From an uncultured Bacillota bacterium (GTDB taxonomy: Bacteria > Bacillota > Clostridia > Christensenellales > UBA1242): a stretch of 40,124 nt of DNA. Shown piece by piece: positions 1-8,442 of this stretch. Numbering within the stretch: position 1 is the first letter of the stretch; every line of letters starts with the position of its first letter. Where the stretch lies: the NCBI GenBank assembly GCA_949296805.1, contig CASFPO010000029.1:1-40124 (forward strand), given 5' to 3'. A program made the translations under genes and the position numbers. The notes under the pieces are model-generated. The model searched no databases. It was given only the letters and a program-made list of their open reading frames with translations, and was not told the DNA's origin.

Positions 1-140
1 CTTGAAAATTATGGTGACTAATATGATAAAATTAAAAAATGGTATAAAGATTTTATTTATAAAAAACAATCAAAAATACATTAATATAGATTTTGCTTAT
101 CAAGTTGGCAATAAAAACGAAAATGAAAACCAGCATGGAT
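1..140. other. Left edge, no gene assigned
   Basis: No intact reading frame is supported. Frame 1 reads as a plausible lysine- and aromatic-rich C-terminus ending at a TAA near position 82-84, but it has an in-frame TAA at 19-21. It may be the tail of a gene or old transposase broken by the insertion sequence that starts at 141. I do not recognise the family. Confidence 0.3.
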
Positions 141-166
141 TGGGGTGCACCCCAAAAGTTGGACAA
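141..166 (+). repeat. Terminal inverted repeat, orfB end of the IS
   Basis: It matches the reverse complement of 1438-1463 at 22 of 26 positions. It defines the downstream (orfB) boundary of the insertion sequence, 11 nt beyond the orfB stop. Confidence 0.85.
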
Positions 167-176
167 AATTAAATAA

Positions 177-1021
177 TTATATTGCTATATTTTGAGTTCG
201 GTATTTTACTGGGCTCATTTTTAATCTTAAATTTATTCTTTCGTTATTGTAATAATATATATATTCTCTTAGTTTGTCAATGAAAGTGTCAACACTTTCA
301 AATCTTTCTCCATAAAACATTTCTATTTTAAGTCTTCCAAAAAAGTTTTCCATTATACTATTATCTAAACAATTCCCTTTTCTTGACATACTTTGAGTAA
401 TATTGTTTTCTTTTAATATTCTCTGATATTCTTTCATTTGGTATTGCCAGCCTTGGTCTGAGTGCAATATTGGTTCTGCATTACTTGGTAGTTTATGTAT
501 TAATCCATTTAGCATTTCTCTAGTTTGATTAAAGTTTGGGCTGGTTGAAATTGAGTAAGATACAATTTCATTGTTATACATATCTAGAATTGGAGAAAGG
601 TAAATTTTTCATCACAAACAGCAAACTCTGTTACATCTGTTGCTAACTTTTGAAGTGGAGCATTCGCTACAAAATTTCTATTAATTATATTAGTAGCAAT
701 CTTTCCAACTTCGCCTTTGTAGGACCTGTATTTGCTTTTTCTTTGTTTACCTTGAATATTTAGATATTTCATTAGTTTTAACACGGTTTTGTGATTAATT
801 TTGTAATCTAAATTTTTTAATTCTATTAGAATTCTACGATAACCATATCTTGACTTATTCTCATTAAATATATTGAGGATTACTTGCTTTTCAATTGCAT
901 ATTTGTCTTTTGATAGATTGGTTGTATAGTAGTAGAAAGTGCTTCTAGGGATATTGGCAAGAGTTAAAAGTTTATCTTGTTTGTATTTGTGCCTTAGTTC
1001 AGAAATGATGATTACTTTTTC
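177..1021 (-). pseudogene. IS3-family transposase OrfB (DDE integrase), frameshifted
   Basis: This is the catalytic half of the IS3 transposase. It is read in the -1 frame from the end of orfA (slippery run of A at about 1016-1022) and has no start of its own. The reading opens with a typical IIISELRHKYK segment, then an HTH_21-like region with SRYGYRRI, then the rve integrase core. The three DDE positions are visible: D in LATDVTEF, D in LHSDQGWQY, and E in DNSIMENFFGRLK. The frame breaks at about 604-608, where a run of five A (minus strand) should be six. Restoring one A joins VCDEK to IYLSPILDMYNN and yields the full core. Only this one lesion was found, so it is either recent decay or a homopolymer error in the assembly. 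Confidence 0.85.
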
Positions 1022-1416
1022 TTTTGGTTTTGAAGTCTTTTCCGAACTAAGGCATCTAATTTTTTTAAGTATTCATTCTCCATTTCTAATTGTTCTATTC
1101 TTTCTTTCAGTTGTTGGTTTTCAGCAATTAAGTCTTGCTTAACTTGCTTATCTAATTTTTTCTTTGGTCTACCTTTATTTGGATTATCCATTTTTCTTTT
1201 TCTACCACGCCGTTCAATGTAGAAACCGGCTTCTCCTTCTTCCAAGAACATGCGTTCCCAAAGTTTTAATCTACCTTTAAAAATGCTTTCTTGCCCCTTT
1301 TCACAAAGATACTTTCTTGCAGTTTCACTGTAAGATAGATTATGATCACGCATATCTATTATACACGAAATTTTAAATTCTGGACTATATTTTCTATTAA
1401 TTCTTCTATTTTCCAT
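1012..1416 (-). CDS. IS3-family transposase OrfA, HTH DNA-binding subunit
   Basis: A protein of 134 residues. The N-terminal half (residues 1-55) is a helix-turn-helix region of the HTH_Tnp_1 type, with SYSETARKY as the first recognition-like segment and a second LKLWERMF segment. A basic linker (RRGRKRKM) and a leucine-zipper-like coiled coil with IEQLEMENEYLKKL follow. This is the classic IS3 OrfA design. The coiled coil mediates multimerisation and the HTH binds the terminal repeats. A GGAGG site lies upstream of the ATG. The end of the gene carries the A-rich slippery stretch (AAAAGAAAAAG) needed to enter orfB by -1 slippage. OrfA looks intact, so it could still be made and could act as an inhibitor. 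Confidence 0.9.
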   Translation of the reverse strand: MENRRINRKYSPEFKISCIIDMRDHNLSYSETARKYLCEKGQESIFKGRLKLWERMFLEEGEAGFYIERRGRKRKMDNPNKGRPKKKLDKQVKQDLIAENQQLKERIEQLEMENEYLKKLDALVRKRLQNQKKK

Positions 1417-1437
1417 TAAAAAGTGAACCTCCTTAAG

Positions 1438-1463
1438 TTGTCTAACTTTTGGGGTTCACTTCA
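1438..1463 (-). repeat. Terminal inverted repeat, orfA end of the IS
   Basis: Reverse complement of the left repeat with four mismatches. It lies about 20 nt upstream of the orfA start codon and leaves room for the AAGGAGG ribosome-binding site at about 1429-1435. Confidence 0.85.
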
Positions 1464-1510
1464 GTTTTTATGCAATGTGAAATATTAAAATTTTACATGC
1501 AAAAATGACA

Positions 1511-1550
1511 TTTTTTAGACACTTTTTACAAAATTTTTAGACACTTTTAA
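1511..1550. repeat. Tandem TTTTTAGACACTTTT repeat pair
   Basis: Two copies of TTTTTAGACACTTTT start about 22 bp apart (core A at 1517 and 1539). Multiple short repeats of this form, spaced by about two helical turns, are typical of the ends of IS21-family elements. No istA or istB gene is seen nearby, so this could be a remnant end into which the IS3 element inserted. The assignment is tentative. Confidence 0.35.
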
Positions 1551-1575
1551 GTAAAAATTAGTTATGTAAAAATAA

Positions 1576-1603
1576 TAAAATCCCTAATAAAATAAGGGAT
1601 TTA
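1576..1603 (-). terminator. Intrinsic terminator of tRNA-Lys
   Basis: The inverted repeat AAATCCCT/AGGGATTT with an AT-rich loop is followed on the minus strand by a T-rich run. It sits a few bases past the encoded CCA of the tRNA. Confidence 0.7.
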
Positions 1604-1605
1604 AA

Positions 1606-1681
1606 TGGTGGACTTGCAGGGATTCGAACCCTGGACCCATTGATTAAGAGTCAATTGCTCTACCAACTGAGCTACAAGTCC
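1606..1681 (-). tRNA. tRNA-Lys (anticodon CTT)
   Basis: A full cloverleaf can be folded. The acceptor stem GGACTTG pairs with CAAGTCC. The D-arm contains AGCTCAGTTGGTAGAGC. The anticodon stem ATTGA/TCAAT encloses the loop CTCTTAA, giving anticodon CTT (reads AAG). The T-arm contains GGTTCGAATCC. The discriminator base is A and CCA is encoded in the gene (minus strand 1608-1606). Confidence 0.97.
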
Positions 1682-2071
1682 GTTTGGTATTATTTTTTAC
1701 ATCCTTTTGGTTTTGTGTATTTATTGATTTTGTAAGTTTTATATTTTGCGTTGGGTTTTTTGCATTATTTCTTGTTTAGCTTTTTTAAAGGCTATTTTTT
1801 TATTTTCTGTTTTTATTGCCTTTAGCATCACAAACCACATCTTTAAGTTTAGCAATAATAAGTTATCAAAAACTTTGCATTATTTTTCTACAACGCTCTC
1901 GACCTTTAAGATGCTTTTTTATTATAGTACACAAATTCAAATTTGTCAACAAATTGTATTAATTTTCTTTACTTTTCATAAAAAATTAAAGCCCGCAATC
2001 TTATTTTGAATTTGTGGCACCAAAAAAGCATGCCCGCAATTTGCGTGCCAAATATTTATGATTTTTGAGTA
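1682..2071. other. Intergenic stretch between tRNA-Lys and the RHH gene
   Basis: No convincing gene is present. The minus strand holds a near-perfect promoter (1921-1949). Downstream of it is a reading frame of 33 codons starting MWFVMLKAIK (minus strand), rich in Lys and lacking a clear ribosome-binding site. The transcript may simply be a long 5' leader of tRNA-Lys or a small RNA. GCCCGCAAT occurs twice (about 1991 and 2031). The second copy forms a short GC-rich hairpin before a T run on the minus strand (about 2020-2047) and may end transcription of the RHH gene. Confidence 0.4.
1921..1949 (-). promoter_or_regulatory. Consensus sigma-A promoter, minus strand
   Basis: TTGACA (1944-1949) and TATAAT (1921-1926) are separated by exactly 17 bp, a perfect match to the consensus. 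Transcription would start near 1914 and run toward tRNA-Lys, about 230 nt away, with no recognised protein gene between. Confidence 0.75.
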
Positions 2072-2272
2072 TTACTCTTCAGAATCTTTATCTTGAAATC
2101 TTTCTGGAACTGGTATTACACCATATTTCTTTTCGAAATCTTGGATATGTTTTCTGATGATATACTCTATCTCACGGTTTTTAGATCTACCATAAAAATC
2201 AGAAACAAATGCTAGTTTAAACAAGATTTCATTTGATACACGCAACGTGTATCGTGGATAATCCTTTTTCAT
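2072..2272 (-). CDS. Arc-like ribbon-helix-helix DNA-binding protein
   Basis: A small basic protein of 66 residues. The start is taken as ATG at 2272 (MKKDYPRYTL) because GAGGTG lies 4-5 nt upstream; a GTG two codons earlier overlaps that site. The N-terminal strand YPRYTLRVS, then helix EILFKLAFVSDFYG, a turn, and helix NREIEYIIRKHIQDFEKKYG fit the MetJ/Arc ribbon-helix-helix fold, in which the strand contacts the DNA major groove as a dimer. Proteins of this type in Firmicutes are often autoregulators of small operons or mobile-element genes. It is divergent from the membrane-protein gene at 2511, with about 240 bp of shared upstream DNA, so control of that promoter is plausible but not shown. 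Confidence 0.75.
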   Translation of the reverse strand: MKKDYPRYTLRVSNEILFKLAFVSDFYGRSKNREIEYIIRKHIQDFEKKYGVIPVPERFQDKDSEE

Positions 2273-2455
2273 AGACACCTCGCTATGATAATAATAATTT
2301 GTTAAAATATCAAAAGTATTCGTGATGGCGTCATTATGTAGTCAAAACAAATCACAAATTTTATTTTTTTGATAAATTTCTACTAAAAAATATAAATTTA
2401 GACATTTAGAATACCCTGATTGTATAAAATGGATAAAATATTTTTTGATAAATAG

Positions 2456-2484
2456 TTGACAATACAGACCTTGCGAGATATAAT
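2456..2484 (+). promoter_or_regulatory. Consensus sigma-A promoter for the 2511 gene
   Basis: TTGACA (2456-2461), 17-bp spacer, TATAAT (2479-2484). Transcription is expected to start near 2491, about 20 nt before the ATG at 2511, with AAAAAGGAAT as a ribosome-binding site between. Confidence 0.85.
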
Positions 2485-2510
2485 TATTTTAAGAAAAAGG
2501 AATTATAGTT

Positions 2511-3005
2511 ATGGATAAACAAATTAAACGTCCGTTTTTACTTACCGGACTAATAGTAAGTATAGTTGCATTTGTAGTAACCTCGATCATTTGCTTTACA
2601 AATATCTTTGATATTGCAAAAGAGATTTCTGACACAACAGCTCTTCAAAATGAAATTGTTATCAAAATGTTATTTTCTATTTTAATATTAGCTTGTAGCA
2701 TTTGCGGAACAGTTTTCTCAGCAATAAGCATACCTAGAATCAATAATACAGTTGAAGAGTTTAGCAGAAAAAAGGGATTTATTATCACTTGCTTTGCACT
2801 AAACATCTTAGTAATCATATTTTCAATAGTTGTACTTGCAGTTGATAAATTTAATGTACTATTATTCATTATGCTTTTAGCTCTTGTTTGTGCAAGTGTG
2901 TTTATCGCTTTAGATTTTATAAAAAATGAAAAATTAAAATATGCTTCCAAAACAGAAAGTCAAAACACCAAATCAGAAAATAAAGAGAAAAACACTAAAG
3001 AATAA
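2511..3005 (+). CDS. Small four-helix membrane protein of unknown function
   Basis: A protein of 164 residues with four predicted transmembrane helices at about residues 9-29, 52-74, 88-111 and 114-135. A hydrophilic, Lys/Glu/Ser-rich tail of about 25 residues follows (KTESQNTKSENKEKN). The positive charges before helix 1 and after helix 4 suggest both ends are cytoplasmic. No signal-peptide cleavage site or catalytic motif is visible and I do not recognise a named family. It has its own perfect promoter and a strong terminator, so it is expressed as a single gene and probably well. The divergent ribbon-helix-helix gene is a possible regulator. Confidence 0.75.
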   Translation: MDKQIKRPFLLTGLIVSIVAFVVTSIICFTNIFDIAKEISDTTALQNEIVIKMLFSILILACSICGTVFSAISIPRINNTVEEFSRKKGFIITCFALNILVIIFSIVVLAVDKFNVLLFIMLLALVCASVFIALDFIKNEKLKYASKTESQNTKSENKEKNTKE

Positions 3006-3021
3006 CTTAATAAAAAAATAT

Positions 3022-3054
3022 AATGTTTAAGCAATTGTGCTTAAACATTTTTTA
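3022..3054 (+). terminator. Strong intrinsic terminator after the 2511 gene
   Basis: ATGTTTAAGCA pairs perfectly with TGCTTAAACAT around an ATTG loop, followed by TTTTTT. Confidence 0.9.
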
Positions 3055-3162
3055 TCAAGATAAAAATGTTAGTATATTAATATGACTACTCTAATTATCT
3101 GCAATAGCATAAGCTAGCAATTATTTTTTAAAAAGTATATCTTATACAAAAATTCAATATAA

Positions 3163-3188
3163 AAACTTAAGCCCAAGGGCTTAAGTTT
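3163..3188 (-). terminator. Intrinsic terminator of the phosphoketolase gene
   Basis: A perfect 12-bp inverted repeat AAACTTAAGCCC/GGGCTTAAGTTT with a 2-nt centre lies at the stop codon. It is followed on the minus strand by TTTTTATAT. Confidence 0.85.
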
Positions 3189-5538
3189 AATTCCACTTCC
3201 AGTCTGCCACTTCTGGTATATCTTCTCCGTATTCAGCAATATATTTTTTGTGTTTTATTAATATATCATTGACAAACTCTACAATATCCTTTCGCTTATT
3301 TGTTAATTTTAAGGCGTTTATTACATCAATAAGCAAATGATATCTATCAATTTTATTCTGTACTCGCATATCAAAGGCAGTGGTTATTGTGCCTTCCTCT
3401 TGATATCCATTCACTTTTATATTTTTATTCTTTCTTGTAATAGTAAGTTCGTGAATAAACTTAGGATAGCCGTGAAAGTTAAAAATGATTGGTTTATCTT
3501 TGGTAAAAAGTTTATCATACTCAGCTTCAGTCAAGCCATGAGGATGGAGTTTGTTTGATTCTAATTTCATTAAATCTACAACATTAATAAACCTAACATT
3601 CAATTTTGGTAAAAACCTTTTAATTAAGCTTACAAGTGCAAGAGCCTCAAGTGTTGGCGTATCCCCTGCACAGGCTATCACTATGTCAGGATTTTTGTAA
3701 TCATTAAGGCACGCCCACTTCCACACACCTACACCTTGCGAGCAGTGTTTAATCGCTTCATGCATATTTAACCATTGATAACTTGGATGCTTGGAGGCAA
3801 CAATAGTGTTGATATAATTTTTACTCGCTTGGCAGTGGTCATAGCAAGATAAAAGACAGTTTGCATCTGGCGGAAGATATATTCTTACTATATCGGCTTT
3901 CTTGCTTGCAATGTGGTCAAGAAAACCAGGCTCTTGATGAGTGTATCCATTATGGTCCTGTTGCCACACGTTTGAAGTTAACAGAAAGTTAAGTGAAGAG
4001 ATTGGCTTTCTCCATTCAAGACTATTGCAAACTTTCAGCCACTTAGCGTGTTGTGAAACCATTGAGTCAACCACTCTAATAAATGCCTCGTAACTGGCAA
4101 ACACACCATGCCTACCAGTTAAAAGATAGCCCTCAAGCCACCCTTCGCAAGCATGTTCACTTAAAAAGCTATCCATAATTCTGCCATTTTTTGATAAATT
4201 TTCATCATTATCATAAATAATTGCATTAAAATCTCGTTTTTCAACATCAAAAATACTATAAAGTCTGTTTGACATAGCCTCATCTGGACTAAAAACTCTA
4301 AAATTTTTATTTTCTTTATTTAGCACAAAAATATCACGAATGTAATTACTTAGAACCAACATATCTTGCGCCTTTACACTGCCAGGAGTTGTAAATTTAA
4401 CCGCATAGTCTTTTAAATTTGGCAGTTTTAATTCTTTTAACAATAGCCCACCATTAGTAACTGGGTTTGCACTTAACCTTTTATTTCCTTTTGGCAAAAT
4501 ATCGGCTATCTCTTGCCTTAGTTTATAATGGTCATCAAATAATTCCTCAGGCTTATAACTTTTTAGCCACTCTTCAAGCAGTTTAATATGCTCTTCCTTT
4601 TCCATAGATATAGGCACTTGATGAGCTCTGAAAGTCCCCTCTATTTGCTTATTATCTACAAATTTAGGCCCGCTCCAACCCTTTGGAGTTCTTAATACAA
4701 TCATAGGATAAATTGGAAAATTATCTTTAAATTTATCATCTTTCGCATCATTTTTAATTTTTTTGATAGATAAAATACACTTATCCATAACCTTAGCCAT
4801 TTTATAGTGCATTTTTATTGGGTCTTCTCCCTCAACAAAGTATGGTCTCCAGCCACAACCCTCTAAGAATTTTTTCAAATTCTTTTTACCAATTCTAGAA
4901 AGTATAGTTGGATTGCTTATTTTATATCCATTTAAGTGCAAAATTGGTAATACCACTCCATCAGTCTTAGGATTGATGAATTTGTTGGAATGCCAAGAAG
5001 TTGCAAGAGGTCCTGTTTCTGCCTCGCCATCTCCTACAATAACGGTAGCTATTAAGTCAGGATTATCAAGCACTGCACCAAAAGCGTGCAATATTGAATA
5101 GCCAAGTTCTCCGCCCTCGTGAATTGAGCCAGGTGTCTCTGGTGCAACATGGCTTGAAACTCCGCAAGGAAAAGAAAATTGCTTGCAGAACCTTTTCATC
5201 CCCTCTTCATCTTGGCTAATTTTTGGATAAACTTCGCTATATCTACCCTCTAAATAGCTATTTGCAAGAAAAAAATTTCCACCATGTCCTGGCCCCGAGA
5301 TTAATATCATATTTAAGTCATATTTATTAATTACACGATCAAGATGGGCATAAACAAAGTTTTGCCCTGGTACAGTTCCCCAGTGACCTACAATCTTCCT
5401 TTTTATATCACTGCTCTTTAGCTCTCTTTTAAGTAATGGATTATCAAGAAGATACAACTGAGCCACAGAAAGATAATTACACGCTCTAAAATATTTATCT
5501 AATTTAAGCATATATTCTTTGCTATTAAAGTTTTTCAT
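3187..5538 (-). CDS. xfp: Phosphoketolase (xylulose-5-P/fructose-6-P), TPP-dependent
   Basis: The enzyme splits xylulose 5-phosphate, and usually also fructose 6-phosphate, with phosphate to acetyl phosphate plus glyceraldehyde 3-phosphate or erythrose 4-phosphate. It is cytosolic and needs thiamine diphosphate and Mg. At 783 residues it has the family's normal length (about 780-830). Visible family blocks are VGHWGTVPGQNFVYAHL and SGPGHGGNFFLANSYLEG near residues 50-95, VSSHVAPETPGSIHEGGELG near 125-145, and the TPP/Mg site IVGDGEAETGPLATSWHSNKF near 165-185. C-terminal blocks include QDHNGYTHQEPGFLDH. A GAGGT site precedes the ATG. It is a monocistronic unit with its own promoter and terminator. 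Acetyl phosphate can then feed substrate-level ATP formation. The family assignment is firm; substrate preference cannot be read from sequence. Confidence 0.96.
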   Translation of the reverse strand: MKNFNSKEYMLKLDKYFRACNYLSVAQLYLLDNPLLKRELKSSDIKRKIVGHWGTVPGQNFVYAHLDRVINKYDLNMILISGPGHGGNFFLANSYLEGRYSEVYPKISQDEEGMKRFCKQFSFPCGVSSHVAPETPGSIHEGGELGYSILHAFGAVLDNPDLIATVIVGDGEAETGPLATSWHSNKFINPKTDGVVLPILHLNGYKISNPTILSRIGKKNLKKFLEGCGWRPYFVEGEDPIKMHYKMAKVMDKCILSIKKIKNDAKDDKFKDNFPIYPMIVLRTPKGWSGPKFVDNKQIEGTFRAHQVPISMEKEEHIKLLEEWLKSYKPEELFDDHYKLRQEIADILPKGNKRLSANPVTNGGLLLKELKLPNLKDYAVKFTTPGSVKAQDMLVLSNYIRDIFVLNKENKNFRVFSPDEAMSNRLYSIFDVEKRDFNAIIYDNDENLSKNGRIMDSFLSEHACEGWLEGYLLTGRHGVFASYEAFIRVVDSMVSQHAKWLKVCNSLEWRKPISSLNFLLTSNVWQQDHNGYTHQEPGFLDHIASKKADIVRIYLPPDANCLLSCYDHCQASKNYINTIVASKHPSYQWLNMHEAIKHCSQGVGVWKWACLNDYKNPDIVIACAGDTPTLEALALVSLIKRFLPKLNVRFINVVDLMKLESNKLHPHGLTEAEYDKLFTKDKPIIFNFHGYPKFIHELTITRKNKNIKVNGYQEEGTITTAFDMRVQNKIDRYHLLIDVINALKLTNKRKDIVEFVNDILIKHKKYIAEYGEDIPEVADWKWN

Positions 5539-5559
5539 ATTACCTCTTTACTATAAAAT

Positions 5560-5589
5560 AGTTTAACCTTTATAAATATTTATTGTCAA
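5560..5589 (-). promoter_or_regulatory. Likely promoter of the phosphoketolase gene
   Basis: TTGACA (5584-5589) with an 18-bp spacer to TAAACT (5560-5565) on the minus strand, about 20-25 nt before the ATG. The -10 box is weak while the -35 box is perfect. Confidence 0.5.
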
Positions 5590-5611
5590 ATAAAGTGATA
5601 AAATTACTAAA

Positions 5612-5637
5612 AAAAAGCACTTTATTTAGTGCTTTTA
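5612..5637 (-). terminator. Intrinsic terminator of the RNase R gene
   Basis: AAAAGCACT/AGTGCTTTT with an AAATAA-type loop begins at the RNase R stop codon and is followed by a T run of eight on the minus strand. Confidence 0.85.
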
Positions 5638-8355
5638 AAAACATTCTTGTTCGTTCATATCTAAAATAGCATCATCTAGTTGTTCCTTGAGTAGCAACTT
5701 GTATTTTTCTTCTTTAAATTTATAACTTTGCTTTTTGTTGGCATAAAACGCTTCAATATTGCACATATCGCCAGTAAATTCTTTATAATTGATTTGATTT
5801 TTAAACTTAAACCCATATCTATCAGTCTTATCCTCTTGCTCTATAGTCATACTTGATTTGCATCTGCAAAATCTTCTATTTTTCAACATCTGTTTAACTT
5901 TCCTGTCACTAGAATTATCTTCTTTTTCAATTTCTATAGAGCTATTTTCTTGCTGGTTATTCTTTTGTTTATCAATCTTTTTGTGCTTTTTATTTTCTTG
6001 AACTAAGTCAACACTAGCTGTAACTCTGCGAGTATTTCTATCAGAAGAGGTAATCTTAAAGGTTAGCTCTTGACTGAGGGTAACAATAGGCAGTTTTGTC
6101 TGTTTGTTTATGATAGCACAGCCATGTTCTGAAAGTGTTACATTTTTACTATTTTCGCCTCGTGAAGATAGTATCTCATGTAAAGGTATCTCCACTCTTA
6201 TCCCCTTATCTTCATTTTCAACCATTACCACAAAATCTTCAGCTGACGATGTTTTTCTCTCCGCCACCTTCTTTATTGAGCAAATTCTACCCTTCATCAC
6301 TTCATTAAGGTGGTGGGTACAATAAATTGCACTATTAAGTTCGTGGATTTCTCGCTCTGCACAATCTACTTCATCTTGCATTTGATTTGCCCATAACGCT
6401 GTCTCTCTAACAGTATTCTTGTCAAGCATTTTATCTCTCTTTATAAAGGCAAGAATGTTGTATTGCGTTATATAATCTGTTATTCTTCTAATAGGCGATG
6501 TGGTGTGCGAATAATGTTGACTTTGAAGTCCAAAATGGCTTATCTCAGCTTTATCCTCTTGTGAAGAGTGTTTTATATTTTGATTTTTATGGTTACTTTT
6601 AACCCTTATATCTCTTACATCTTCTGGCTTTGTTGTATGGCTATATTTTGCCTTGCTTTGCATCCTTACAAGAAAATTATTAACTAACTTTTCATTGTCA
6701 GTGTCCTTTACATATGAAAGTATGTACTTTGTTGAATTGGGAGACAAGTCTCCATCAAACGGAATATCCAAATAACTAAAAAATTCAAACGCCTGTGAGA
6801 TTTTATCTTCATTAGGTTTATCGTGAACTCTATAAATATTAGGAATTTTATTTTTCAAAGCAAACTCTGCGGTTACCTCGTTAGCAACTAGCATAAACGC
6901 CTCAATTACTTTATGGTACTTGATATGCTCTTGTTTTTGTATATCAATAATATCGGATAGATCAGGACTTAAAGTTGTTTTATATTGATTTTCTGTATTG
7001 AATTCTATAATATTTCGGTTTTTTAAATACTTCCAGATTAAGTCGGAGGCTAACATATTCATCACAGCTTGCTCGTCACTCTCAAGTATACCTAAACTAG
7101 CTTTTTGCTTAAGTGCTTGCAGAGAAATCGGGCTTTTGTCACAAATTGCCTGTGCTTCTTCATAGCTATACTTATGTTTGCTTTTTATAACCCCGTCCAT
7201 AATCTTATAGGAGAGCGTTTTGCCAGAGTTTTTATCAATAACTGCTTTGACAACATAGGCAAGCCTATCTACATTAGGATTAAGTGAGCATATGTTGGTT
7301 GAAAGCTCCGGCGGGAGAATATTGTAGGCTTTATTTGGGGCATAAGTGGTAAAGCCTGCTTGGATATATCGTCTACCTATCTCGCTATCTAAATCAACAT
7401 ATTTAGTAACATTTGCAACCGCAACATATATAATTATATTGCCATCCTCATCAAAGGTAGAAAATATGGCATCATCCATATCTTTACAGTCAGCGGGATC
7501 AACAGTGGTAAAATTTAATTCCCGTAAATCAACAACTGCCTTTTTATTTTGCAAGCTATAAAACTCATCTTCGTTACATAATATGTATTTAGTTAAATCA
7601 ACTTCTTGTGGAATATAAGACAATTCTCTTTGCAATATCTCATCAGAAAAGCCCATATTTGCACCATGGCTTTCTGCAATCGTATCATATTCAGCAATAG
7701 GATTTCCTGCTTCGCCTTTAATCTGCAGTAACATTCCCACTGCTGGAATGTTTCCTTTTTCCTCATCAACTATCTTCATTGTACAAAGTTTATCTTGAAA
7801 CTTAGCAATAGTTTTTTTGTCATTTCCTATAAAAATAGGATGTTTAAATCGTCTTTTATCATTCGGCAAAAAGATTAGTTCATCGTGACTTGACTTCATA
7901 ACTCTGCCATAAATTATATCTTCTTGCAGTGTTATAGTTTGCTGGCTTACCTCCTGCTTTTCTGCAACTATAAAAGGCACTTCAACCACACCTTCTTTAG
8001 TTTGTTTCTGATAAAAGGATATTATGACGTTTGAATTTGGTCTTGCTCCATTAATGTCTTCTTTATTTAGAAAGTAACGGTGTGTATCGTCCTTTAAAAT
8101 AACATAACCACCCCTTACAGACTGAATAAACTTGCCTTGTTTTAATAAGGACGCATTGGCACTGACTTCTTTGCCGTTGACAATAATTCTACCCTCTCTA
8201 AGTAGAGAATTAAAAGCATCTTTGTATTTTTGTTTAGAGCTAAATATATGATACTTAAACAATTTATGCTCCAATAAATTTGTATTTATAGGCTTTTCCG
8301 CAATTGCTTTAAATAATATTTCTTTATTAAGAATATTTTGTCTTTTGCTCTCCAT
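5635..8355 (-). CDS. rnr: Ribonuclease R family 3'-5' exoribonuclease
   Basis: A processive, Mg-dependent hydrolytic 3'-5' exoribonuclease of the RNase II/R family, acting in cytosolic RNA decay and quality control. The order is an N-terminal winged-helix/cold-shock region (residues 1-240), the RNB catalytic domain from about 265, an S1 region from about 690, and a long Lys/Gln/Glu-rich tail. The active-site block TTVDPADCKDMDDAIF is at about 280-295 and carries the four Asp expected to bind metal. The C-terminal RNB block SHTTSPIRR is at about 615. At 906 residues it is about 100-150 longer than typical. One insertion of about 30 polar residues sits just before the conserved SHFGL block, inside the RNB domain; the rest of the excess is the tail, which contains a Cys-bearing RFCRCKS segment. 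AAGGGG precedes the ATG. Confidence 0.93.
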   Translation of the reverse strand: MESKRQNILNKEILFKAIAEKPINTNLLEHKLFKYHIFSSKQKYKDAFNSLLREGRIIVNGKEVSANASLLKQGKFIQSVRGGYVILKDDTHRYFLNKEDINGARPNSNVIISFYQKQTKEGVVEVPFIVAEKQEVSQQTITLQEDIIYGRVMKSSHDELIFLPNDKRRFKHPIFIGNDKKTIAKFQDKLCTMKIVDEEKGNIPAVGMLLQIKGEAGNPIAEYDTIAESHGANMGFSDEILQRELSYIPQEVDLTKYILCNEDEFYSLQNKKAVVDLRELNFTTVDPADCKDMDDAIFSTFDEDGNIIIYVAVANVTKYVDLDSEIGRRYIQAGFTTYAPNKAYNILPPELSTNICSLNPNVDRLAYVVKAVIDKNSGKTLSYKIMDGVIKSKHKYSYEEAQAICDKSPISLQALKQKASLGILESDEQAVMNMLASDLIWKYLKNRNIIEFNTENQYKTTLSPDLSDIIDIQKQEHIKYHKVIEAFMLVANEVTAEFALKNKIPNIYRVHDKPNEDKISQAFEFFSYLDIPFDGDLSPNSTKYILSYVKDTDNEKLVNNFLVRMQSKAKYSHTTKPEDVRDIRVKSNHKNQNIKHSSQEDKAEISHFGLQSQHYSHTTSPIRRITDYITQYNILAFIKRDKMLDKNTVRETALWANQMQDEVDCAEREIHELNSAIYCTHHLNEVMKGRICSIKKVAERKTSSAEDFVVMVENEDKGIRVEIPLHEILSSRGENSKNVTLSEHGCAIINKQTKLPIVTLSQELTFKITSSDRNTRRVTASVDLVQENKKHKKIDKQKNNQQENSSIEIEKEDNSSDRKVKQMLKNRRFCRCKSSMTIEQEDKTDRYGFKFKNQINYKEFTGDMCNIEAFYANKKQSYKFKEEKYKLLLKEQLDDAILDMNEQECF

Positions 8356-8375
8356 ATTGCCCCTTTGTTACTTTT

Positions 8376-8404
8376 AGGATAACATAAACCTAAAAAAAAT
8401 TCAA
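8376..8404 (-). promoter_or_regulatory. Promoter of the RNase R gene
   Basis: TTGAAT (8399-8404), 17-bp spacer, TATCCT (8376-8381) with an extended TGT just before the -10, on the minus strand. Confidence 0.6.
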
Positions 8405-8442
8405 TAGTATATGGTATATTTTTCATTTTTTTAGCTATGTAC

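Larger units (their letters stand above)
141..1463 (-). mobile_element. IS3-family insertion sequence (IS150-like group), about 1.32 kb
   Basis: The element is bounded by imperfect 26-nt terminal inverted repeats (141-166 and 1438-1463) that differ at four positions and share the core ACCCCAAAAGTT. Inside, on the minus strand, lie orfA (HTH protein) and orfB (DDE integrase) in the usual two-frame arrangement of IS3 elements, where OrfAB is made by -1 frameshifting. Ends of the form TG..(A/C)ACCCCAAAAGTT(A/G)GACAA are typical of the IS150 group in Firmicutes. No convincing 3-4 bp target duplication is visible (GAT before, GTT after). The orfB copy has a one-base deletion, so this copy is probably not autonomous. 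Confidence 0.9.

Noticed and set aside
1746..2009. Open frame of 87 codons, plus strand
   Set aside because: It has no ribosome-binding site, low complexity from T-rich DNA, and runs across the minus-strand promoter.
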